Assembly (NCBI GenBank): GCA_964549375.1
Contig: CAZJWF010000162.1
Location: 1 to 5,322 of the forward strand
DNA from: JAHDDY01 sp964549375
GTDB taxonomy: Bacteria; Pseudomonadota; Alphaproteobacteria; Rhodobacterales; Rhodobacteraceae
Length of the DNA: 5,322 bases
Reading direction: 5' to 3'
A program made the translations under genes and the position numbers. Shown here piece by piece: positions 1-5,322 of the stretch; the first letter of the stretch is position 1; each line of letters opens with the position of its first letter. The notes beneath the pieces were generated by a model. The model did not search any database and was not told the DNA's origin. It saw only the letters and a list, made by a program, of their open reading frames with translations.

Positions 1-192
1 GAGCGACTGGCTACAGAACTTCTGGCCCGCGGTCCAACAAGTCGCTAGCCGTTAGTACGAACAGAATCGAGCGGCGCGAGGCGTTAGACGGGCTGAGATC
101 AACAGCGTCTGCTCCGTTTCTGAATTACGTGCGTCTCGCTGGACGTCATTGGACTCGTTTTGACGGTTCAATCTCAAAAAGGATATCGCGAC
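1..192. other. Leader region upstream of the VOC gene, possible tail of an upstream gene
   Basis: No complete gene is visible here. On the + strand a reading frame open from base 2 ends in TAG at 53-55. It would encode a tail reading SDWLQNFWPAVQQVASR, and most of its codons end in G or C, as expected for a coding frame in this genome. It could therefore be the last 17 codons of an upstream gene, but a second frame (from base 1, stopping at 46-48) is also protein-like, so this is weak. Bases 56-178 hold no recognisable gene, and I see no -35/-10 pair with proper spacing. A TTG at 160 is in frame with the downstream gene but is not its likely start. Confidence 0.3.
179..183 (+). promoter_or_regulatory. 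Ribosome binding site of the VOC gene
   Basis: AAGGA lies 9 bases before the ATG at 193. It is the only good Shine-Dalgarno match in the area. It decides the start in favour of ATG 193 over the in-frame TTG at 160, because it would lie inside the coding region if translation began at the TTG. Confidence 0.6.
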
Positions 193-567
193 ATGCTCTC
201 AGGGGTTTGCATCGGCACGAATGATCTTGAAAAGGCAGGCCAGTTTTACGATGCCGTTTTGGCAACGATCGGCATGTCTCGCGCTGTCGAAACGCCCGAA
301 GAGGTCGGGTATGCGGCCAACGATGGTGTAGTGACTTTTTTCGTCCTCAAGCCTTTCGATAAAAATCCGGCCAGCTCTGGCAACGGCACACAAGTCATGT
401 TCTACGCGCAGGACAAAGACGCTGTTCACAAATTTCATGACGCGGTGATCGAACATGGGGGCCGCGACGAAGGTGCCCCCGGACCCCGTAGTTATTCCGA
501 AGGATATTACGGCGCATACGCTCGTGACATTGATGGCAACAAACTCCACGTCGCGATCCGTACATAG
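193..567 (+). CDS. VOC family protein (glyoxalase/dioxygenase fold), substrate unknown
   Basis: This gene encodes a 124-residue cytoplasmic protein, the usual length for a single-chain VOC protein built of two beta-alpha-beta-beta-beta modules. Module one opens with GVCIGTNDLEKAGQFYDAVL (residues 4-23), the classic first strand and helix. Module two starts near GNGTQVMFYA (63-72), continues with the helix AVHKFHDAVIEHGG (77-90) and ends with the YYGAYARDIDGNKLHVAI stretch (105-122). The positions that bind metal in glyoxalase I-like members appear as G4, Q67 and H119 instead of His, His and Glu. A classical metal-dependent lactoylglutathione lyase activity is therefore doubtful. From memory, a large uncharacterised VOC subfamily with GTNDL, GAPG and DxDGNKL motifs shares this feature. 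The start is set by an AAGGA site; extending to TTG 160 would add an 11-residue tail atypical of the family. The gene converges on the transporter gene and shows no operon partner. The fold is secure; the reaction and substrate are unknown. Confidence 0.9.
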   Translation: MLSGVCIGTNDLEKAGQFYDAVLATIGMSRAVETPEEVGYAANDGVVTFFVLKPFDKNPASSGNGTQVMFYAQDKDAVHKFHDAVIEHGGRDEGAPGPRSYSEGYYGAYARDIDGNKLHVAIRT

Positions 568-654
568 CTCCGGCAATGACTTTCGGGTGATGTGGAGTTA
601 CTGCCGTTGTCGAATTTCAGGACAGTTCTTGGCGCCTAACGAGGGTAACACACC
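568..654. other. Convergent intergenic gap
   Basis: These 87 bases separate the stop codons of two convergent genes. I found no strong bidirectional terminator. The only inverted repeat noted is a 5-bp stem, AGGGT/ACCCT at 642-646 and 652-656, which runs into the stop codon of the minus-strand gene and is not followed by a T-run on either strand. No gene is apparent. Confidence 0.5.
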
Positions 655-2001
655 CTAAATCGGCATCACATGGGCCATGTACATCATGGCCAGTGCAAAC
701 CCACCGGCCAGAAAAATTGTTTCCGCGACAATGAGGACAATTGCGTCTGAACCGACTCTTGTAATTTGGGTGAGTGACGTTTTCATGCCGACCGCAGCAA
801 CGGCGACAAGCAGCATCCATTTTGACGCCATCTCTGCAAGTGACAACAGTTCTGGCGGCAGAGCGGTGGTCGAGTTTAGTGTCGCGATAGCCAAAAACGC
901 GACGACGAATCCGGGAAGTAGAGGCGGGCGTGTGCCGGACTGCAAAGATGCGTATCTTGCGATGATCAGCGAAGCTGCGAACACAACTGGCGCAAGCAGC
1001 GCAACACGCAACATTTTGACGACTGTTGCGACATCGCCCGCCTCATCGGAAATCGTGTAACCGGCACCGACGACTTGCGCGACATCATGGATGGTCGCGC
1101 CGACGAACAGTCCAGCGGCTTGATCACTGACGCCCGCATACCCTAACAAAACAGGGTATAGAACCATCGCGATTGTGCTTAACATTGTGACGGCAATCAC
1201 GGTGAAGGTTAGATTGGCTTCGGAATTTTTATTGTTGGGTAAAATGGCGGCGATGGCCATTGCCGCCGATGCCCCGCAGATCGCGACGGCCCCACCAGTG
1301 AGAAGCCCGAACCGCCAACCTCGTGACATCAATCGCGCTCCGACAAGGCCGAAAAGGATTGTCACGACGACAGCACAGAAAATCCAGCCGATGGTTGAAG
1401 GCCCTAAACCAGCTAACATTTGCGCGCTGATGCGAAATCCCAACAGGGCAACACCGAAGCGGAGTATCGTCTTTGCTGCAAATTCGATTCCGGGTCTACA
1501 TCGCTCGTCTTCATGAATGAAGTGAAGTGCAAGGCCGAACAGCAATGCGAGAAGCATTGCGGGAATGCCATAAGTCTCTGACATGAACTTAGCGGCACAG
1601 GCGGCAATAAAGGCGGCGAAAACACCCTTAAAGATACCCGTTGGGATCAGAGTAGACAGCTTGTCCGCCGCCGTCGAAGTCGCGGCATTTAGCAACTGGT
1701 CAAAACGAATTCCGGTCGTTGGAGCGCTCGACGTGTATGTCCGGTCTGGCATCCCGGCGACAGCAAGCTGGGCTGGTCTGCTATGAAAAGCTGGTGAGTA
1801 ATTGCGTGCAACTTCAGAACGTCGACTGATTGCGGGACGATCCTGCGGTATGCTGCGCGACCCAGCTTCGTTGGGATTGTGAAGCCAACCATTCCCGCAC
1901 TTACTGCATCGGGCCTTCCGCCCGTGCGACAAAAGTTTGCTCAAGGCAGCAATGAAGTGCGTCTGACAGTTGGGGCAAGTTACAATAATCTTTTCAGACA
2001 T
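655..2001 (-). CDS. YeiH/UPF0324-family putative sulfate exporter with N-terminal MJ0042 zinc ribbon
   Basis: This gene encodes a 448-residue inner-membrane protein with three parts. Residues 1-42 form a zinc ribbon: CPNC at 9-12 and CSKC at 32-35, with the HGRKARC lead-in and following G-x-G-W typical of MJ0042-type ribbons. Residues 43-117 are a polar Ser/Thr/Arg/Pro-rich linker with no predicted fold. Residues 118-448 match a whole UPF0324 (PF03601) transporter in length and motifs: LRFGVALLGFRIS (180-192), AICGASAA (240-247) and GATIHDVAQVVGAG (301-314), with about ten hydrophobic segments. E. coli YeiH is about 350 residues without a ribbon, so the extra head accounts for the added length. 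The family is annotated as putative sulfate exporters on limited experimental support, so the substrate here is inferred. ATG 2001 is preferred because MSEKIIVTCPNC is a typical ribbon start. TTG 2028 would add nine residues, and neither start has a clear Shine-Dalgarno site. No LysR-type regulator, often found beside yeiH, lies next to it. Transporter family confident, ribbon confident, role of the ribbon unknown. Confidence 0.92.
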   Translation of the reverse strand: MSEKIIVTCPNCQTHFIAALSKLLSHGRKARCSKCGNGWLHNPNEAGSRSIPQDRPAISRRSEVARNYSPAFHSRPAQLAVAGMPDRTYTSSAPTTGIRFDQLLNAATSTAADKLSTLIPTGIFKGVFAAFIAACAAKFMSETYGIPAMLLALLFGLALHFIHEDERCRPGIEFAAKTILRFGVALLGFRISAQMLAGLGPSTIGWIFCAVVVTILFGLVGARLMSRGWRFGLLTGGAVAICGASAAMAIAAILPNNKNSEANLTFTVIAVTMLSTIAMVLYPVLLGYAGVSDQAAGLFVGATIHDVAQVVGAGYTISDEAGDVATVVKMLRVALLAPVVFAASLIIARYASLQSGTRPPLLPGFVVAFLAIATLNSTTALPPELLSLAEMASKWMLLVAVAAVGMKTSLTQITRVGSDAIVLIVAETIFLAGGFALAMMYMAHVMPI

Positions 2002-2308
2002 CTGCAGACCACATCGCCGTTCTGACAAGAATCTAACATCGATAGGTCCACCAACTAGCTGGATAAACGGATCCCTATAACCAACAAACTATGACAATGA
2101 ATTGATCGAATAATTCCTGTTTTCCTTTTGAGTTCATACGCTTGGCGTTCGCATGGCTATACGCTGTACATTGTTTTGCGTCGGAGCCGTCCGCTGATCT
2201 CGCTCTGTCAAACATCCCGTGAAGATGATCTGCCGACGAGCTTGAAGGGGCAAAAACGCTGCAAGTTTTACGTCAAGCTGTGGCGCCACTCATCGGCACA
2301 AGTCAGCC
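2002..2308. other. Intergenic region of about 300 bp between two minus-strand genes
   Basis: This gap separates the 3' end of the saccharopine-dehydrogenase-like gene from the start of the transporter gene, both on the minus strand. Bases of about 2030-2130 are relatively AT-rich and should contain the transporter promoter. A TATA-containing hexamer occurs on the minus strand at 2079-2074, but no good -35 sits at the right distance. Bases 2130-2308 are more GC-balanced. They contain no convincing gene, only short open frames on both strands, including a protein-like frame interrupted by stops (2229-2336, see findings). A perfect 10-base palindrome GTGGCGCCAC is at 2280-2289. No factor-independent terminator was recognised for the upstream minus-strand gene. 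Confidence 0.5.
2058..2085. promoter_or_regulatory. Imperfect dyad, candidate operator upstream of the transporter gene
   Basis: The 28 bases are symmetric about the 2071/2072 boundary, with 10 of 14 pairs complementary. The core GGATCC (2069-2074) is flanked by the arms GGATAAAC on one side and CTATAACC on the other. The site lies about 57-84 bases upstream of the chosen transporter start at 2001, in the AT-rich presumed promoter area. It overlaps the TATA-like hexamer on the minus strand, where a repressor or activator site would be expected. This is a visual call only; a dyad this imperfect can occur by chance, and no binding family is recognised. Confidence 0.25.
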
Positions 2309-3976
2309 TTATCCTAACTCTAACCACCCGCGATAGCGGACGATTAGGCCGGTCAGCCAATGTTTGATCTCGACGTAAAAGTGAAAGCGCCCGTCAACAA
2401 CATGCTCATAAGCGTCGCCAGACGGTGCGAGGAACCGGGGCATCGGGATGCCAAATGCTCGCCATGCGATTGTCTTTAGCCACAGCTTTTCGTCCTTTAG
2501 GATCAGGGCAAGACCGAACTCCAGCGGCCCGAAGCGTTCCGATAACAAATGTTCAAACGCGCGCGTGCCTTCTTTCTGAAAGCTCTCAAAGGGCCGCCCA
2601 TCAAAGGATCGTTGCCATAGCTCACCGCCATTGCGGTGGGTGAACTGAACTTCGACGGCGACATCTTCGCTTGCCTTCGGAAATCCAACGATGGCCGCGA
2701 CCAACCGCGCGAGCGGATTACGCCCTCGATCTACCTGAGCGCGCCCGCGTACCATGCGCCCGTCCGTGTCCGTATGTAATGCGCGAACCGCCTCCGGCAC
2801 TTCTGCCCATGCGCTGTTCAGCACCCGCTCATAAAGTGAAGCCCCTTCGCGGGGCGTATCCCGAACCCGTGCCGTAATTTGTTTCGCGACGAAAATCTGT
2901 TCGTAGTCACCGAGACTAAAATCCTCCGTTGCAGGTCGCGCGCCTGCTGGAATTTTCTCGCCCTCTAACTGACGCCGGATCAGCGTCGCAACGGCAATGA
3001 CCGGGATGATCGGCCCGTCATCCCCTTCGGCCATCATATGCCATTCACGCCGCCGCGCCTTGCCAGCCTCATCCATCCCATCGATCTTCAAGAACATTCC
3101 GCCCCGGTGCACCCCATAGGCCATCCGGTTCATGGCCCAAAACCCCAAGCCTGCGACCGGCGACAAAGAGCGTACCGCTCTCCACTGCACGAAGCGCGCA
3201 CAGAGGTTTAAACTACGAAGCAAAATTTGGGGCCGTGTCGCGACCCCCGGCCACAGACAGTGCAAACCGCTGAACTCTTCCGGCATCAACGTTTGATCGG
3301 GCAGGTCGATCAGAGAGAACCGCAACGGTGGTAACGGTTCAATCCCCGGCGGGGCGATAACGTGACGGCGAGAGTCGACCAATGCAGGTGCTGATTTCAC
3401 CTCGCCGTTTTGCATGTACGGCGTGGGCTTTCCGGCATAACTCAGGATTGCTTCGATGACATTTCGCCCAAGGCCCGCTTTGGGGGAGGGCGACAGACCC
3501 ATCTCAATCCCGTTTATCCGTTGCCATCCCTGCGTCAGATCCCGGACAACCGCAAACGACAGGGCTGGAAACGTGCTGGCGCCCGAAATCACCGTCACGT
3601 CCCGCGCACGGGCGGCGGCATCAAACCGGGTGATCCCAACGACAAAATCGGTTCCATCGGCGAGATCAACATAATCAACTCCCGCTGCAATTGCCGCCTC
3701 AACAACGCGATACGGAGCATCGCCATAAACCTGAAAAGGCCCTGTCGCATCAACGACCAAATCGGGTTGCCATTCGGACAGGGCCACACCGAGATCACCA
3801 TTCCGATCCACTTGCGCGGGCAGTAACGTCGCCTTTGTCTTGCTCTCAGCGATAAAGGCTTTGGCCTTTGCGATCGTGCGCCCCGCACAGATCAAAGTCA
3901 GGCGCGGCTCATCCGCTAACAGGCGGATCAACCGCCCGCCGAAGGTTCCGTACCCACCTAACACCAGAACGCGCAT
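2309..3976 (-). CDS. Saccharopine dehydrogenase-like NAD(P)-binding protein with C-terminal DUF4166
   Basis: This gene encodes a 555-residue, probably cytoplasmic protein. The N-terminus is a Rossmann fold: strand MRVLVLG followed by the dinucleotide loop GGYGTFGG (7-14). The next strand ends in CAGR (30-33), where Arg33 is placed to favour NADP(H). DATGPFQ (76-82) and then GVDYVDLADG are hallmark segments of the saccharopine dehydrogenase/reductase superfamily (Sacchrp_dh_NADP). The middle region is poorly conserved. Residues from about 380 (SLYERVL) to the end match DUF4166: RGR...GRNPLARL, GFP, W-x-R-x-F, ERFGPL, GIPMPRFLAP, GRFHF and a terminal VRYRGWL. Proteins with this two-part layout are known but uncharacterised. 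Similarity to saccharopine reductase does not imply a role in lysine metabolism. ATG 3976 is preferred because GGAG precedes it and it starts the Rossmann strand directly; in-frame ATGs at 3985 and 4012 are alternatives. The gene is divergent from an MFS permease 65 bases away. Confidence 0.9.
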   Translation of the reverse strand: MRVLVLGGYGTFGGRLIRLLADEPRLTLICAGRTIAKAKAFIAESKTKATLLPAQVDRNGDLGVALSEWQPDLVVDATGPFQVYGDAPYRVVEAAIAAGVDYVDLADGTDFVVGITRFDAAARARDVTVISGASTFPALSFAVVRDLTQGWQRINGIEMGLSPSPKAGLGRNVIEAILSYAGKPTPYMQNGEVKSAPALVDSRRHVIAPPGIEPLPPLRFSLIDLPDQTLMPEEFSGLHCLWPGVATRPQILLRSLNLCARFVQWRAVRSLSPVAGLGFWAMNRMAYGVHRGGMFLKIDGMDEAGKARRREWHMMAEGDDGPIIPVIAVATLIRRQLEGEKIPAGARPATEDFSLGDYEQIFVAKQITARVRDTPREGASLYERVLNSAWAEVPEAVRALHTDTDGRMVRGRAQVDRGRNPLARLVAAIVGFPKASEDVAVEVQFTHRNGGELWQRSFDGRPFESFQKEGTRAFEHLLSERFGPLEFGLALILKDEKLWLKTIAWRAFGIPMPRFLAPSGDAYEHVVDGRFHFYVEIKHWLTGLIVRYRGWLELG

Positions 3977-4041
3977 AGAATTCATCTCCAATTGACCATC
4001 AGCGCATGACATCGGGGCAAACCCGCCTTAGACATCCCTAC
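3977..4041. promoter_or_regulatory. Shared divergent control region of the oxidoreductase-like and MFS genes
   Basis: Only 65 bases separate the two chosen start codons, and the genes point away from each other. Both sets of transcription and translation signals must lie here or reach into the opposite coding region. I see a TTGACC at 3992-3997 on the + strand that could serve as a -35, but no -10-like hexamer at proper spacing follows. No clear promoter is assigned on the minus strand. No strong palindrome was found. The role follows from the arrangement, not from a recognised motif. Confidence 0.35.
3986..3989 (-). promoter_or_regulatory. Ribosome binding site of the saccharopine dehydrogenase-like gene
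   Basis: GGAG on the minus strand ends 9 bases before ATG 3976. The ATG at 3985 directly abuts it with no spacing and so is a poor start. This supports 3976 as the start and rejects the 12-residue extension to 4012, which would overlap the longest form of the divergent gene. Confidence 0.5.
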
Positions 4042-5271
4042 ATGCTGTCCTATCGGTTCTTGCGCGAGAACGCACCTTGGTTGCTCGCTGGTCTCTTGCT
4101 CGCGTTTGGTTCGAATTTTGGACAAACGTTTTTCATCTCGCTGTTTGGCGGAGAATACCGGCGAGAGCTGGGTCTGACCGACGGCGAGTTCGGGATGCTC
4201 TATACGGTCGCAACACTGGCATCGGCGACTTTGCTTGTGAATACGGGCTGGATCGCCGACCGCGTGCCCATGCGACGGCTCGGACCGATGGTGTTGTTGG
4301 GACTAGCCGGTGTTTGCCTGCTCATGAGTCAGGTTCAAAATATCTGGCTCTTCGGGTTGGCGATTTTTGGTCTGCGCTATGCAGGGCAAGGGATGCTCAG
4401 CCACATCGAGGTCACGGCCATTGCTCGCTGGTTTGTGGCCAGCCGGGGCAGGGCGCTGGCGGTGGCTTCGTGGGGGCACCCGATAGGCGAGGGACTGCTT
4501 CCACCGATGGTCGCGCTGCTGCTGACGCAGATGGAATGGCGCATGGTCTGGATTGTTTGCGCCATATTGCTAGTCTGTGTCCTCTTGCCGCTGTTTTTGC
4601 TCGTCCTCAAGGGCGAGCGCGTGCCAACAGGAACAGAAACCGCAGGAAAGGTCGTGACCGGCATTGACGGTAAGCATTGGACGCGTCCAGAAGTCTTGCG
4701 TCATAGGGTATTCTGGCTTTTGATCCCCGCCCTGATGGCCTCGCCGATGATTGGTACTGCAGGCCTCTTTCATCAGGCACATATTGCCGAGACTAATGAT
4801 TGGACGTTGCTGCAATTCACAGCCGGATTTTCCAGTTATGCGGTCTTGTCGGTCGTATTTTCATTGATCTTTGGCATGTTGCTGGATCGGTTCAGCGCGC
4901 TGATCGTCTTGCCGTTCTACCTCGTGCCGCTGGCAATTGGGATGCTGATGCTAAGCCAGTTTGACGGGCTTTGGGTGCCACATGTCTTTCTGGGCATGAT
5001 CGGGGCAAGTGCCGGAGCGGGCAGTGCGACGTTGGGAGCGATGTGGGCCGAGCTTTACGGCACCAAACATCTTGGTTCGATCCGTTCTCTCAGTATGGCA
5101 GCTATGGTTTTTTCGTCGGCTTTGGGACCGGGTTTGACCGGCGTCCTTATCGACTGGGGAATAAACTTTAACGCCCAGTGCATCCCGTTGGCGCTATATG
5201 TGCTGGCAATGGGCCTATGGATATTCGTTCTGTTGCGGCCTGTCGTCGCCGCACAGCAGAGAACTGTTTAG
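4042..5271 (+). CDS. Major facilitator superfamily transporter, substrate unknown
   Basis: This gene encodes a 409-residue inner-membrane permease of the usual MFS length, with about twelve hydrophobic segments in two halves joined by a hydrophilic loop (roughly residues 190-230). The first segment begins after FLRENAPW. The loop between segments 2 and 3 carries the MFS signature A as GWIADRVPMRRLG (69-81), with the conserved Asp73-Arg74. A related GMLLDRFS motif lies in the second half. The segment GQGMLSHIEVTAIARWF (115-131) and the later SRGRALAVASWGHPIGE resemble a family of uncharacterised proteobacterial MFS permeases. Nothing identifies the substrate or the direction of transport. ATG 4042 is chosen because the protein then starts just before the FLRENAPWL segment, as I recall for relatives. 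ATG 4006 (421 residues) is possible. Neither has a visible Shine-Dalgarno site. It is divergent from the saccharopine dehydrogenase-like gene, which hints at a common pathway or control. Confidence 0.9.
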   Translation: MLSYRFLRENAPWLLAGLLLAFGSNFGQTFFISLFGGEYRRELGLTDGEFGMLYTVATLASATLLVNTGWIADRVPMRRLGPMVLLGLAGVCLLMSQVQNIWLFGLAIFGLRYAGQGMLSHIEVTAIARWFVASRGRALAVASWGHPIGEGLLPPMVALLLTQMEWRMVWIVCAILLVCVLLPLFLLVLKGERVPTGTETAGKVVTGIDGKHWTRPEVLRHRVFWLLIPALMASPMIGTAGLFHQAHIAETNDWTLLQFTAGFSSYAVLSVVFSLIFGMLLDRFSALIVLPFYLVPLAIGMLMLSQFDGLWVPHVFLGMIGASAGAGSATLGAMWAELYGTKHLGSIRSLSMAAMVFSSALGPGLTGVLIDWGINFNAQCIPLALYVLAMGLWIFVLLRPVVAAQQRTV

Positions 5272-5322
5272 GGTGTGGACTCAACTCATCCAACATCTGA
5301 TTGCGAACAGGTGCAGCATTGC
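5272..5322. other. Downstream end of window
   Basis: These 51 bases follow the MFS stop codon. I see no hairpin followed by a T-run, no gene start with a ribosome binding site and no repeat. The next gene, or a terminator, may lie beyond the window edge. Confidence 0.4.

Noticed and set aside
160..192. TTG 160 as the start of the VOC gene
   Set aside because: The good AAGGA site lies 9 bases before ATG 193, and VOC proteins normally begin right at the first strand, as they do from 193.
642..656. AGGGT/ACCCT hairpin between the convergent genes as a terminator
   Set aside because: The stem is only 5 bp with a 5-base loop, it overlaps a stop codon, and no T-run follows on either strand.
677..1060. 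127-codon plus-strand frame antisense to the transporter
   Set aside because: It lies fully within the conserved UPF0324 domain on the other strand and is the antisense shadow of its membrane segments.
2280..2289. Perfect palindrome GTGGCGCCAC
   Set aside because: It is only 10 bases, is GC-rich in a GC-rich genome, and has no T-run and no promoter context. A palindrome of this size is expected by chance.
2128..2367. 79-codon plus-strand frame starting with TTG
   Set aside because: It has no ribosome binding site, its residue composition is not protein-like, and its end is antisense to the DUF4166 gene.
3410..3826. 138-codon plus-strand frame antisense to the saccharopine dehydrogenase-like gene
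   Set aside because: The opposite strand has clear domain motifs across the same bases. This frame shows no recognisable family and is a coding shadow.
2309..3976. Assignment to lysine biosynthesis as a true saccharopine dehydrogenase
   Set aside because: The C-terminal half is DUF4166, not the catalytic saccharopine dehydrogenase domain, and no lysine pathway genes are nearby.
4077..4667. 196-codon frame overlapping the MFS gene on the same strand
   Set aside because: It is rich in Arg, Ala and Gly, has no domain, and is a +2 shadow of the MFS coding frame, which carries the real motifs.

Overview
The window reads as chromosomal DNA of an alphaproteobacterium, most likely a Rhodobacterales-type organism. 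This is inferred from moderately high GC, from an MJ0042-type zinc ribbon (very common at the N-terminus of alphaproteobacterial proteins), and from the general look of the proteins. No rRNA, tRNA, CRISPR array, transposase or phage gene was seen, and no taxonomic marker is present, so this assignment is soft.

Layout: (1) 1-192 is a leader region, possibly holding the last codons of an upstream gene. (2) 193-567 (+) is a small single-domain VOC (glyoxalase/dioxygenase fold) protein. (3) 568-654 is a short convergent gap. (4) 655-2001 (-) is a YeiH/UPF0324-family membrane transporter (putative sulfate exporter family) with an unusual N-terminal CxxC...CxxC zinc ribbon and a long polar linker ahead of the membrane domain. 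(5) 2002-2308 is a gap of about 300 bp with an AT-rich upstream region for the transporter and one imperfect dyad. (6) 2309-3976 (-) is a saccharopine-dehydrogenase-like NAD(P)-binding protein with a C-terminal DUF4166 domain. (7) 4042-5271 (+) is a major facilitator superfamily transporter, divergent from (6) with only about 65 bp between the chosen starts. (8) 5272-5322 is a featureless end.

How the genes may work together: the clearest functional unit is the head-to-head pair of the oxidoreductase-like/DUF4166 protein and the MFS permease, which share one very short control region and so may be co-regulated. Their substrate cannot be read from the sequence. The transporter at 655-2001 stands alone between a convergent neighbour and a wide gap, so it is probably transcribed from its own promoter. 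The VOC protein also looks monocistronic.

The most unusual item is the zinc-ribbon/UPF0324 fusion. It is one continuous reading frame and suggests a transporter with a cytoplasmic metal- or redox-responsive head. The rest looks like ordinary accessory metabolism and transport. I found no convincing multi-gene novel system.
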